From the NCBI RefSeq assembly GCF_902833645.1, contig NZ_CADFGE010000013.1, forward strand, positions 1 through 64,000: a DNA stretch of 64,000 nt, in the 5' to 3' direction. The notes beneath the pieces are model-generated. The model was given only the letters and a program-made list of their open reading frames with translations, made no database searches and had not been told where the DNA came from. Positions within the stretch are counted from its first letter, which is position 1, and each line of letters begins with the position of its first letter. Below, one piece after another: positions 36,467 through 44,848 of the stretch. The position numbers and the translations under genes were made by a program. The stretch comes from Paraburkholderia fungorum. GTDB taxonomy: Bacteria > Pseudomonadota > Gammaproteobacteria > Burkholderiales > Burkholderiaceae.

Positions 36467-37813
36467 ATGCGCCTGCTCAATCGTTTGGCTGTTGCAACGC
36501 TTTTACCATTAACTTCTTGTGCGATCGGACCATCAAGTCCAGGTGATACGGGCTTTGGCGCGTCGCCCGCAATACCGGCTCCACAATCGACCTTGATTCC
36601 AATGGTCAACATCGCGCCTGTTCAGACGCGCCCTGCCGGCTTTGTGCCCACAGCTCCTCCCAGTTTTGATGTCACCGAGTTTGCTCGTGGCCTTGCGCAC
36701 CCGCGCTGGCTTTACACGCTGCCCAATGGTGACGTACTGGTAGCGGAAAGCGACGCGCCAGAAGAACACGATGAAGGCAGCGGCCTATTCGGCTGGGTCA
36801 GAAAGCAGGTCATGAAGCGCGCAGGCGCCGGTGTGCCGAGCCCCGATCGCATTGTGCTGTTGCGAGATGTGGATGGCAGCGGCGTCGCGAGGAATCGGAC
36901 CCTGTTTCTGGGCGGCCTGCACTCGCCGTTCGGGATGGCGCTCATTGGCAATCAACTCTATGTTGCCGATACGGACGCTTTGCTGCGTTTCAACTATGTG
37001 CCGGGCAGCACCCAGATTACGAGCCCCGGCGTCAAGGTTGTCGACTTGCCGGGCGGCCCGATCAACCATCACTGGACCAAAAACATCCTCGCCGATCGCT
37101 CCGGCAGGCATCTGTACATCACTGTGGGATCGAACAGTAACGCCGGGGAAAATGGAGTCGACGCCGAACAAGGCCGAGCGCGCATCCTCGTGCTCGACAT
37201 CGACACGGGTCATCTGCGGCCCTATGCGACTGGATTGCGCAACGCCAACGGACTTGCATGGCAGCCGGACAGCGGCGCGTTGTGGACGGCAGTCAATGAG
37301 CGGGACGATCTCGGCAATAATCTTGTCCCCGACTATATGACCGCTGTGAAAGATGGGGCTTTCTATGGCTTCCCATATAGCTATTACGGCCAGCACATTG
37401 ACACCCGCGTCAAACCGCAACGTCCCGATCTGGTTGCAACGGCCATTGTGCCGGACTATGCGCTCGGCAATCACACGGCTTCGTTAGGTCTGGTCTTTTA
37501 CGACCGGGCGCTGTTCCCGCCTCACTATCGTGGAGGCGCATTTGTCGGTCAGCATGGATCATGGAACCGTAAACCGCGTACCGGCTACAAGGTGGTGTTC
37601 GTGCCATTTGTCGATGGAAAACCTGCTGGCGTACCTGAGGATTTCCTGAGCGGCTTTCTGACGCCAGACGGCTACGCCGTGGGTCGACCCGTTGGCGTCG
37701 CACTGGACGCGCATGGGGCCTTGCTTGTGGCTGACGACATCGGTAACGCTGTATGGCGAGTAGCGCCACATAAGAATGTTAAATCGGCTGACATCGCGCC
37801 AGCGAGCAAATGA
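36467..37813 (+). CDS. PQQ-type sugar (sorbosone-like) dehydrogenase, lipoprotein
   Basis: The start is ATG 36467 (448 residues), giving a lipoprotein signal with lipobox LTSC (MRLLNRLAVATLLPLTSC). After a Pro-rich linker, a six-bladed propeller typical of soluble glucose/L-sorbosone dehydrogenases follows. Characteristic segments are GNPDGLAWQPDSGALW-like ANGLAWQPDSGALWTAVNER, DLVPDY-like NNLVPDYMTAV, and FVGQHGSWNRKPRTGYKVVF. It should oxidise aldoses in the periplasm using PQQ and feed electrons to cytochromes. A truncated paralogue is at 13470-13656. Confidence 0.9.
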   Translation: MRLLNRLAVATLLPLTSCAIGPSSPGDTGFGASPAIPAPQSTLIPMVNIAPVQTRPAGFVPTAPPSFDVTEFARGLAHPRWLYTLPNGDVLVAESDAPEEHDEGSGLFGWVRKQVMKRAGAGVPSPDRIVLLRDVDGSGVARNRTLFLGGLHSPFGMALIGNQLYVADTDALLRFNYVPGSTQITSPGVKVVDLPGGPINHHWTKNILADRSGRHLYITVGSNSNAGENGVDAEQGRARILVLDIDTGHLRPYATGLRNANGLAWQPDSGALWTAVNERDDLGNNLVPDYMTAVKDGAFYGFPYSYYGQHIDTRVKPQRPDLVATAIVPDYALGNHTASLGLVFYDRALFPPHYRGGAFVGQHGSWNRKPRTGYKVVFVPFVDGKPAGVPEDFLSGFLTPDGYAVGRPVGVALDAHGALLVADDIGNAVWRVAPHKNVKSADIAPASK

Positions 37814-38354
37814 CACAGCCCTGCCGATTTGCTCCGAAGCCTGGCGGCAGCAAGATTATCGTGCCGATTTGAACCGTTTCTTCAGTCAAAGCAGCGCACC
37901 CGTGGCGACGGCTCAAAAGATGGTATTCGCAACTAGATTACGTTGACGCTCCGCCGGGCGAAGCCAGCACTGCCGTAATTCGGCAGTTCAGGAAATCGAT
38001 CGGCACATCCGCGCCGGCTTGGCCGTTCCGTTGCCAAATTAGCGAACGGCCGCTAACTCAACAATCATCGGCCGTTTACATCGAACCATTGACCGCCTCG
38101 TCCTCGCCGCATAGTGCCTCATGTCGTGGGAACGCGCCGCTTCAATCCTCGCAATCCTGCGATCGGCATCAGGTCGCCCACAGGAGCCCTTCACCGAACA
38201 TTCAATGCAAAGACCAGCTAGCGGATGTCAAACGGACCGTCAGGAGAGATCCTTGCTGCGAAATATGGCCCAATCCCAATCTTCCCTGGCTGAACCATGG
38301 AAGAGAGACGGTTGTTCGCTGTCATCCGATGCTATATAGTTCTAGCTCAATCTG
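37814..38354. other. Intergenic stretch before fluoride operon
   Basis: No convincing gene is present. An inverted repeat GGCCGTTC...GAACGGCC occurs near 38019-38052 and could be a terminator or repeat element. Open frames on the plus strand that continue into the riboswitch are judged to be chance. Confidence 0.4.
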
Positions 38355-38412
38355 GAGATGGCGTTCCTCCTTTAACCATCGCGCTTACCGCGCGGTTAAT
38401 GACGCCTACAGT
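38355..38412 (+). ncRNA. Fluoride riboswitch (crcB motif) aptamer
   Basis: The sequence follows the crcB-motif consensus. P1 is GGAG (38355-38358) pairing with CTCC (38368-38371). The conserved loop follows with TTTAACC (38372-38378). A CGCGC/GCGCG stem lies at 38381-38395. The pseudoknot pairs GGCGT (38361-38365) with ACGCC (38403-38407), followed by TACAG. It lies 84 bp upstream of a CLC-F-type channel gene and heads a fluoride-resistance operon. Fluoride binding should turn the operon on. Confidence 0.93.
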
Positions 38413-38460
38413 TACCTGACTATCGTTAGGGCTGTAGGCGCTCGCGCCCGCATCTTTTTC
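38404..38460 (+). terminator. Riboswitch expression-platform hairpin
   Basis: CGCCTACAG (38404-38412), the 3' part of the aptamer, is complementary to CTGTAGGCG (38433-38441), with a loop that can itself pair (CCTGAC/GTTAGG). About 13 nt later comes a T-run (ATCTTTTTCG). Forming this hairpin would break the aptamer pseudoknot, so without fluoride it should terminate or block expression. The gap before the T-run makes the exact mechanism uncertain. Confidence 0.6.
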
Positions 38461-38495
38461 GTTGGTCAGGCCAAGCAACATCGCGCACATGACCA

Positions 38496-39872
38496 ATGCA
38501 TAAACTCAAACGCTTTGAACAACTCGAACTGCTGCCTTATCTGGGCAAGTGGTTTCTGATCGCCTGCGTCGCCGCGGCTCTCTCAGGTAGCGCCTCGGCC
38601 TTTTTCCTTTTTTCCCTCGATAGTGCAACCGCGTGGCGCGAGGCTCACCGCTGGGCGATCTGGCTGCTGCCCGTAGCGGGCTTCGCCGTGGGCTGGGTGT
38701 ACCACCTGCTGGGTAAGCCGGTCGTTGCGGGCAACAACCTGATCATCGATGAAATCCACGATCCGAAGAAAGTCGTGCCACTGCGCATGGTACCGCTCGT
38801 GCTCGGCGGCACGATCGTCTCGCATCTGTTCGGTGCGTCGGTCGGACGAGAGGGCACGGCGGTACAGATGGGCGCAGCTCTCGCGGATCAGCTGACCCAC
38901 GCGTTTCGTCTCGAACGTGAAGACCGTCGCATTCTGCTGATGATCGGCATGAGCGCAGGGTTCGCGTCGGTGTTCGGTACACCCCTAGCCGGCGCAGTGT
39001 TCGGCCTCGAAGTGCTCGCAATCGGGCGCATGCGTTATGACGCACTCTTTCCTTGCATCGTGGCGGCCATCGTCGCCGATCAGGTCTGTCTGGCATGGGG
39101 TGTCCATCACGTCCACTATGCGGTCGGCTCGATCGCGCCGATCAGCGCGTGGAGCGTCGCCGCCGTCGTTATCGCCGGCATTGCGTTCGGTCTGGTCGGC
39201 ATGGCATTCGCAACCAGCGCACACAAGCTCGGCGCGCTGGTGAAGCACTACATCACATATGCGCCGTTGCGCCCGTTCGTGGGCGGGATCGTCATAGCGA
39301 CTGCCGTGTGGGCGCTCGATGCCTATCACTACATTGGCCTCGGCATTCCCGACATCGTTCGCTCTTTTCAGCAGCCGATGCAGCCGTGGGACTTTCTTGC
39401 CAAGTTCGGCTTTACCGTTGCATCGCTTGGAACAGGCTTTAAGGGTGGCGAGGTCACACCACTGTTTTACATCGGTGCGACCCTCGGTAATGCACTGGCG
39501 CCGCTGCTGCATATGCCGTTCGCGCTGATGGCAGCCATTGGCTTCGTTGCGGTGTTCTCTGGGGCCGCAAACACGCCGATCACCACCACGATTATGGCTA
39601 TGGAGTTGTTCGGTACGGGCATCGGCCCGCTTGCCGCAATCGGTTGCGTGACCGCTTATCTGTTTTCCGGCCATGCGGGTATCTATCACGCGCAGCGCGT
39701 CGGGCATGGCAAACATCGCAAGCACCGCCTGCCGGTGCCAGATGGAATACAGAGGGCCGAACCCGGCGGGTCTCGTCCGCAGAAAGCAACAGCGGCGAGA
39801 CCGGTCGCGAATGGCAAGCAGCCGCGTAGGTCTATTGATCCGGCAGTGACGACAGGGGAAAGCGGCCAATGA
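38496..39872 (+). CDS. CLC-F type fluoride/proton antiporter
   Basis: This 458-residue CLC membrane protein has GREGTAVQMG (gating Glu119) and FGTPLAGAVFGLEVL. At the usual GSGIP selectivity site it has VAGNNLIIDEIHDP (78-90), as in the fluoride-specific CLC-F (EriC-F) clade. It should exchange fluoride for protons and lower cytoplasmic fluoride. It is the first gene after the fluoride riboswitch. A Lys/Arg/Pro-rich C-terminal extension of about 60 residues has no known function. The stop overlaps the next start. Confidence 0.92.
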   Translation: MHKLKRFEQLELLPYLGKWFLIACVAAALSGSASAFFLFSLDSATAWREAHRWAIWLLPVAGFAVGWVYHLLGKPVVAGNNLIIDEIHDPKKVVPLRMVPLVLGGTIVSHLFGASVGREGTAVQMGAALADQLTHAFRLEREDRRILLMIGMSAGFASVFGTPLAGAVFGLEVLAIGRMRYDALFPCIVAAIVADQVCLAWGVHHVHYAVGSIAPISAWSVAAVVIAGIAFGLVGMAFATSAHKLGALVKHYITYAPLRPFVGGIVIATAVWALDAYHYIGLGIPDIVRSFQQPMQPWDFLAKFGFTVASLGTGFKGGEVTPLFYIGATLGNALAPLLHMPFALMAAIGFVAVFSGAANTPITTTIMAMELFGTGIGPLAAIGCVTAYLFSGHAGIYHAQRVGHGKHRKHRLPVPDGIQRAEPGGSRPQKATAARPVANGKQPRRSIDPAVTTGESGQ

Positions 39873-40270
39873 TTCAGCAAATCAACAACCAGCGCATTGC
39901 AGCGCTGCGACTTTACTTCCCGCTTGCGACCCGCACCCGAGCGACGCGGTTCTGGCATCGCCTCAGCGCACCTGCACTCGCCCATCACCTGATAGCTGTA
40001 GCGAAGAGATCTAACATCATGCAAGCAATGCTGCATCACGTCAGTTCAGGGTATCTGCCTGGGGAGCGGCTTTCTCACCAGCATCCAGAAATCAGCGGAA
40101 TGCGCCATCCGCAGTGCCTCGAACTGGTTGACACCGAAGAGCGGCTGCGTGATTTCATGCGCGCACACGCCGACGAGTTGCGCAAGGTCCACGCGGTAAT
40201 GTTCCTCTGTGAACTGCCCGTCGCGGATCACCTCACTGCCCACGCGCTTTCAACATCAAGCGGAACTTAA
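39869..40270 (+). CDS. DUF190 protein (first copy)
   Basis: This 133-residue protein starts inside the CLC stop. The core from about residue 12 (ALRLYFPLATRTR) follows DUF190, a PII-like fold: RSNIMQAMLHHVSSGY, then CLELVDTEERLRDFMRAHAD. DUF190 proteins are commonly encoded beside crcB and may regulate fluoride export or bind nucleotides. The sequence is diverged from the second DUF190 copy at 40677, and residues 13-30 are rearranged relative to the family. Confidence 0.75.
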   Translation: MIQQINNQRIAALRLYFPLATRTRATRFWHRLSAPALAHHLIAVAKRSNIMQAMLHHVSSGYLPGERLSHQHPEISGMRHPQCLELVDTEERLRDFMRAHADELRKVHAVMFLCELPVADHLTAHALSTSSGT

Positions 40271-40273
40271 ACC

Positions 40274-40663
40274 ATGACCGGGGCGTACTCGCTTATCGCC
40301 ATCAGCATCGGCGCGGTGCTAGGCGCACTCGCCCGCTATGGCTTGAGCATCATGATGAACGCGCTCGTGCCAAACATTCCGATGGGAACGCTTGCATGCA
40401 ATCTGATTGCCGCGTATATCGTCGGGTTTGCGATCGCGTTCTTCGGTTCGACGGCAGGTCTGTCTGTTGCATGGCGACTTTTCCTCATCACCGGTCTGGC
40501 TGGCGGACTGTCGACATTCTCGACTTTTTCTGCCGAGCTGCTGACCTTGCTTCGGGATGGCCGACTCGGGTGGTCGGTCGGCATGCTGGCGCTGCACGTC
40601 GGTGGTTCGTTAGCCATGACCGCGTTGGGCATGGCCACGCTTTCCCTCACTCGTCACACCTGA
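40274..40663 (+). CDS. crcB: Fluoride channel CrcB/Fluc
   Basis: This 129-residue protein has four transmembrane helices, the N-terminal GAVLGALARYGLS and the central GGLSTFSTFSAELLTLL that includes the conserved Na+-site and pore residues. It forms dual-topology dimers that let fluoride leave the cell. Finding both a CLC-F antiporter and a Fluc channel under one riboswitch is redundant fluoride defence. The gene starts 3 bp after the first DUF190 gene. Confidence 0.97.
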   Translation: MTGAYSLIAISIGAVLGALARYGLSIMMNALVPNIPMGTLACNLIAAYIVGFAIAFFGSTAGLSVAWRLFLITGLAGGLSTFSTFSAELLTLLRDGRLGWSVGMLALHVGGSLAMTALGMATLSLTRHT

Positions 40664-40676
40664 AAAGGAGTCTGCA

Positions 40677-41000
40677 ATGCAAGGCTATCAATTGACGTTT
40701 TTTACTGAACAGAACCGTAAGCATGGACATCAGTCAATCTGCGACTGGCTGCTGAAATTCGCCGAACAGCACGGCGCATCGGGCGGAACGTTGATGTCGG
40801 GTGCAGAGGGGTTCGATCACGCGGGCAAGTTCCATTCGGCCGGCTTTTTCGAGCTCGCAGATCAGCCACTTGCCATCACCATTTCCGTCGATGAGAAGGC
40901 ATGCCAGCGCTTGATGAACGCACTAGCGGAAGAAGACGTCGATCTCAGCTACGTAAAGATTCCGGTTGAGTTTGGCCGAGTCGGCCGCTCGATCGCGTAA
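40677..41000 (+). CDS. DUF190 protein (second copy)
   Basis: This 107-residue protein is a near-canonical DUF190: QLTFFTEQNRKHGHQSICDW, then LMSGAEGFDHAGKFHSAGFF and a C-terminal strand YVKIPVEFG. A strong ribosome site (AAAGGAG) precedes ATG 40677. It closes the fluoride operon. A regulatory role on CrcB or CLC-F is suggested by gene order across many bacteria but is not proven. Confidence 0.9.
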   Translation: MQGYQLTFFTEQNRKHGHQSICDWLLKFAEQHGASGGTLMSGAEGFDHAGKFHSAGFFELADQPLAITISVDEKACQRLMNALAEEDVDLSYVKIPVEFGRVGRSIA

Positions 41001-41681
41001 CAGGTCACGATCGATTTCTAAGCGACTACCGATTTTTTTACAGAACTGGTCTGTCAGTCGCTCGTCGTCTGGCGTATGTTCGTTGTCTGACAGACACAAG
41101 TCAATGCGATGTCCCGCTGGGATTGACCGGAGCAGCGGTTCAGGATCGTGTCGTGCCGGTGCCTGTAGTTGGGTTGGTCGATTTGGTCAGCGCTAACGAC
41201 CAGCAGTCAGTGTCCGCCCCAAAATATTGGGAACTTTGCTCATGGCGGACCGGAGTGGCAGCGGACAGTTTGATTCGCGTCTGGGAAATCGTTGCCCGGT
41301 AAGCTTTCGCCGCAATCTGTCGAATGCGTCCGCGAATTGACGACTTTAATGTCGCGAGGTTGACGAGTTTATTGCGTACTTTGGTAACCGGATGTACGCC
41401 AAATCGTTCCCATACCACCCACAGCGCCACTGCGGCCCAGTGCTACCAGCACGGCGAACTGTCGTGCGTAGCGCGGCCCGCCGCTCTCGGCGGGCCCTTC
41501 CCGCGTGCAATTCCTGCAACATCTAGGCCGCCCTTTGCCAAGCCATCTTCAGCAACTGGCGCGCCGTGACGGGATCGATCAGATGACCGACTGCCACGTC
41601 GAGAAAAGACATCTGCATGGCGATAGCCAGATTCGACATTGACGCGTCGATCATTCGTAAGCGCTCAGCATGGGACGCCCT
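41001..41681. other. Degraded intergenic region
   Basis: No intact gene is visible. Only TTGAC-type repeats (reported separately) and short frames are found. At the right end an IS66 transposase remnant begins. Confidence 0.4.
41337..41376. repeat. TTGAC-type terminal repeats (copy 2)
   Basis: A tandem pair of units with a 23-bp period starts at 41337: TTGACGACTTTAATGTCGCG followed by TTGACGAGTTTATTGCG. It matches 17233-17272 at 31 of 40 positions in the same orientation, 24.1 kb away. No transposase is next to it. An IS66 remnant on the minus strand follows about 300 bp later. Confidence 0.5.
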
Positions 41682-41890
41682 TCAAAGATGCGGGGGCGTG
41701 GCCCAAGGCAGAAGCGCAATGTAGTGGTCGGCGGTTGTCGCCTTAGGCAGTTCCGAAAACAGGTGCACGAGGTATTGGTACGGTTCGATGCCGCTGGCCT
41801 TCGCGAATTCGACGAGCGAGTAGAGATTGACACTGGGGTATGCGCCGGCCACCGTGTCGGCAAAAATCCAGGGCTTAGCGGAACACAACA
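41682..41890 (-). pseudogene. IS66-type transposase C-terminal fragment
   Basis: The minus strand encodes KPWIFADTVAGAYPSVNLYS, then LVEFAKASGIEPYQYLVHLF and ELPKATTADHYIALLPW, the characteristic end of IS66-family TnpC transposases (DDE type). Everything upstream of the KPWIF segment is missing. It marks an old insertion left of the TDT promoter. Confidence 0.85.
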
Positions 41891-41950
41891 TCCGGTACTT
41901 GCGGACTATGCTCGTCGCGCGCCCCACCGAAACCGCTATTCGTCGTTGCG

Positions 41951-41990
41951 AAATTCGCCATGCGAATTTGATATGGGAAACATATCTAAT
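41951..41990 (+). promoter_or_regulatory. Palindromic operator upstream of TDT/mdh/ctaD
   Basis: AAATTCGC (41951-41958) and GCGAATTT (41962-41969) form a perfect inverted repeat around CAT. They are followed by GATATG-GGAAA-CATATC (41970-41986), a second palindrome, and the AT-rich TAATATGTATTTTTAC that could be a -10 region. The stretch CCATGCGAATTTGATATGGG (41958-41977) is nearly identical to one at 56527-56546. The ATG of the TDT gene is 104 bp downstream. Confidence 0.6.
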
Positions 41991-42093
41991 ATGTATTTTT
42001 ACTATACATCAAGAATATCTATTCTCCCGTTGTAGCACAGGCGTAACGTAACAAGCCTCTCCTACCCCATGTTGATTCTTCTGGAGATCATGA

Positions 42094-43257
42094 ATGGCTA
42101 CCGATCAGCAAAAAAAGCCGGCCAGCGAGCGCTTCCTACCTTTTAGTCGCGTTTCGAGTCATCGCGAGATCGTCCGCCAGTTCACGCCTAACTGGTTCGC
42201 CCTGACGATGGGAACCGGGATCGTTTTCCTGGTTCTCCTCGGCTTGCCGTTCCAGATGCCGGGCCAGCACCAGCTTGCCATGGCACTATGGATGATCGAT
42301 GGCCTGTTCTTCCTGCTTTTTACAATCCTTTTCGCCGCACGCCTTATCCGCTTTCCTGAAACGGTCAGGCCCATGCTCGACCATCCCGTCCAGTCGATGT
42401 TTCTTGGCGCAATTCCGATGGGGCTTATTCCGGTCGTCAATGGACTCAGTGTTTTCGGCGTCGAGCTGTTCGGCCCGTTCGCACTCAGCTTGGCGCATGG
42501 CCTCTGGTGGTTCGACGCAGGCCTCGCGGTCCTGATCGCCTGTCTGGTGCCGTATCGCATGTTCACCACCCAGCAGCATTCCGCCGAACAGATGACTGCC
42601 GTCTGGCTTCTGCCGATCGTGGCGCCGGAGGTCACCGCATCGAGCGCAGGCGTTCTCGCGCCCCACCTTTCGCAGAGCGCAGCGCAGTTGCTCGTTGCTA
42701 CAGGCTATGTGCTGTGGGCGATCTCAGTGCCGCTCGCTTTTTCAGTCCTGACGATCGTATTCCTGCGCCTTGCGTTCCATAAATTGCCACACCGTGACAT
42801 GGCCGCCTCGTCATGGCTCACCCTCGGCCCGATCGGCACAGGCAGTCTCGGGCTCCTGCTGCTTGGACAGGCCGCGCCGTTCGCGTTCAGCGGCACACCG
42901 CTCCAGCAGGTCGCCATCGTGGCCCGGGACTTCGGACTGCTTGCGGGCCTGCTTATGTGGGGAGTGGGCATCTGGTGGCTCATCACCGCCGTTGTATTGA
43001 CGCTCCGGTACTACCGCGAAGGGATGACCTTCAACATGGGATGGTGGGGTTTCACATTCCCGATCGGGGTGTACACGGTCGCCACGTTCACGTTGTTCCG
43101 TCTCACGCATTTCTTCCCGTTCGCGTTGTTCGGCACGGTACTTACCGTCGCGCTGATTGGATTCTGGCTGATTGTCATCAGCAGGACGCTGACCGGGATG
43201 TGGCACGGCAACCTTTTCCAAGCACCGTGTCTGGTGAAACCAGGCACGCAGGATTAA
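42094..43257 (+). CDS. TDT-family transporter (TehA/SLAC1/sulfite-export type)
   Basis: This 387-residue membrane protein has about ten helices and the family start QFTPNWFALTMGTGIVFLVL, with conserved Phe/His in the pore (for example FPIGVYTVATFTLFRLTHFF). TDT members include malate permease Mae1, sulfite exporter Ssu1 and tellurite/anion channel TehA. With malate dehydrogenase next to it, a C4-dicarboxylate role is plausible. With sulfur genes 15 kb away under a similar operator, sulfite export is also plausible. Confidence 0.88.
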   Translation: MATDQQKKPASERFLPFSRVSSHREIVRQFTPNWFALTMGTGIVFLVLLGLPFQMPGQHQLAMALWMIDGLFFLLFTILFAARLIRFPETVRPMLDHPVQSMFLGAIPMGLIPVVNGLSVFGVELFGPFALSLAHGLWWFDAGLAVLIACLVPYRMFTTQQHSAEQMTAVWLLPIVAPEVTASSAGVLAPHLSQSAAQLLVATGYVLWAISVPLAFSVLTIVFLRLAFHKLPHRDMAASSWLTLGPIGTGSLGLLLLGQAAPFAFSGTPLQQVAIVARDFGLLAGLLMWGVGIWWLITAVVLTLRYYREGMTFNMGWWGFTFPIGVYTVATFTLFRLTHFFPFALFGTVLTVALIGFWLIVISRTLTGMWHGNLFQAPCLVKPGTQD

Positions 43258-43315
43258 ACACACCAGCGCGGTCCAGTCGCGACCGCTCGATCAACCTGAA
43301 TCGAAGGACGTCACC

Positions 43316-44299
43316 ATGCAAAAGCATCCCGTCAAGATCGCCATCACTGGCGCCGCAGGTCAGATCTGCTATTCGCTGCTGTTCCGGATCGCAAATGGAG
43401 ACCTGCTCGGCCCGGATCAGCCCGTGACCTTGAACCTGCTCGATCTGCCCCAGGCTCAGGCGGCACTCAGGGGCGTCGTGATGGAGCTCGAAGATTGCGC
43501 CTTTCCCCTGCTCGCCGGTATCGACATCACAGACGACCCGCGCCGGGCTTTCAAGGACGTCCAGTATGCGCTGCTGGTCGGTTCGCGTCCGCGGAGTAGA
43601 GGCATGGAACGTGCTGACCTGCTTGCGGCAAACGCGGAAATCTTCACGACGCAGGGTCGCGCGCTGAACGCGGTTGCAGCGCGCGACGCCAAGGTTCTTG
43701 TCGTCGGCAATCCGGCCAACACCAACGCCTACATCGCGATGAAATCAGCCCCTGACCTGTCGCCCGACAATTTTTCTTCGATGATCAGGCTCGATCACAA
43801 CCGCGCTGTCTCGCAACTGGCTGCGCATCTCCACTGTGAGACGCCTGCGCTCGGCCAGATGGTCGTCTGGGGCAATCACTCTCCCACCATGTTCCCCGAT
43901 TACCGCTTCGTCACGCGCGAGGGGCATGCATGGACACCTGACGACGCCGACGAACACTGGAACCGCGAACAGTTCATTCCAACGGTCGCCCAGCGCGGAA
44001 CTGCGGTCATTGAAGCACGCGGCCATTCTTCGGCCGCCTCTGCGGCGAATGCCGCCATCGACCAGATGCGCGACTGGGTGAGCGGCAGCAACGGCCGGTG
44101 GGTTTCAATGGGGATTCCCTCTGACGGCTCCTATGGCATTCCGGAAGATTTGATGTTCGGCGTGCCGGTAGTATGCGCGAACGGCCGCTACGAGCGCGTC
44201 GCCTCCCTCGCGCTGTCCGGATTCGCAAAAGAGAAAATCGACCTGTCTGTCCGGGAACTCGTGGCCGAGCGTGATGCCATCGCTCATCTGCTTGCGTAA
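43316..44299 (+). CDS. mdh: Malate dehydrogenase
   Basis: This 327-residue NAD-dependent enzyme has GAAGQI (12-17), the substrate loop SRPRSRGMERADLL, VVGNPANTNA, catalytic LDHNRA and WGNHSPTMFPD. It converts malate and oxaloacetate. Relative to housekeeping MDH, the loop reads SRGME rather than GPGME and GQI is followed by Cys, pointing to a diverged accessory copy. It lies between the TDT transporter and the DUF2244-ctaD pair. Confidence 0.93.
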   Translation: MQKHPVKIAITGAAGQICYSLLFRIANGDLLGPDQPVTLNLLDLPQAQAALRGVVMELEDCAFPLLAGIDITDDPRRAFKDVQYALLVGSRPRSRGMERADLLAANAEIFTTQGRALNAVAARDAKVLVVGNPANTNAYIAMKSAPDLSPDNFSSMIRLDHNRAVSQLAAHLHCETPALGQMVVWGNHSPTMFPDYRFVTREGHAWTPDDADEHWNREQFIPTVAQRGTAVIEARGHSSAASAANAAIDQMRDWVSGSNGRWVSMGIPSDGSYGIPEDLMFGVPVVCANGRYERVASLALSGFAKEKIDLSVRELVAERDAIAHLLA

Positions 44300-44336
44300 G
44301 CACACCTCCATTGCGTGAAACGATCGGGGACAAGCC

Positions 44337-44816
44337 ATGGAACACGAAGGCAGCAACCGCGCCGAAGCCCCGGTCGTGCTCCGCAGATGGTCGTTGAAGC
44401 GAAACTGCGCGTTAAAGCCCTCCCAGTTCGCTGGCGTCTATGGTTCGCTTGTCCTGATCTCGATACTGCTGTCCGCTTTCTGCGCCTGGCACGGAGCGTG
44501 GGTCATACCGCCGGTCTGTGCCGTCTACCTGGCGGGTACAGGCATTGCATTTCTCGCGTACGCCCGGCATGCAGCTGACGCGCAGGCAATCTGCCTGATG
44601 CCCGGGCGACTGATCGTTGAATGCTGGAACGGTCTTGTCTACGAGCGGCATGAATTCAATCCGGCCTGGGTGTCGATCGATCTGTCCGTGTCGGGACGAC
44701 CCGGCGTACTGATTCGATGCGCGGACAAGACCGTCAGTATCGGCACTTTTGTACCCATTCACCGACGCGCGGCGCTGGCCGCCGAGATCCGGCGTTCGTT
44801 GCACACCTGTCGCTAA
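44337..44816 (+). CDS. DUF2244 membrane protein (first copy)
   Basis: This 159-residue protein has two N-terminal transmembrane helices (FAGVYGSLVLISILLSAFCA and VIPPVCAVYLAGTGIAFLAY), then a soluble part with ERHEFNPAWVSIDLS and a final IGTFVPIHRRAALAAEIRR. It matches DUF2244, an uncharacterised family. Another DUF2244 gene lies directly upstream of the other ctaD gene in this window (62902-63366), so the two are paired. A role in oxidase assembly is inference. Confidence 0.85.
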   Translation: MEHEGSNRAEAPVVLRRWSLKRNCALKPSQFAGVYGSLVLISILLSAFCAWHGAWVIPPVCAVYLAGTGIAFLAYARHAADAQAICLMPGRLIVECWNGLVYERHEFNPAWVSIDLSVSGRPGVLIRCADKTVSIGTFVPIHRRAALAAEIRRSLHTCR

Positions 44817-44848
44817 AAGTACCCATTCACCACCTTGAGGAGCGCGTC

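Noticed and set aside
38019..38052. GGCCGTTC...GAACGGCC inverted repeat as a regulator site
   Set aside because: It could equally be a terminator after the sugar dehydrogenase or a chance palindrome; no second copy was found.
38089..38559. Plus-strand frame running through the fluoride riboswitch
   Set aside because: It spans a highly structured conserved RNA and overlaps the CLC-F start in another frame; chance frame.
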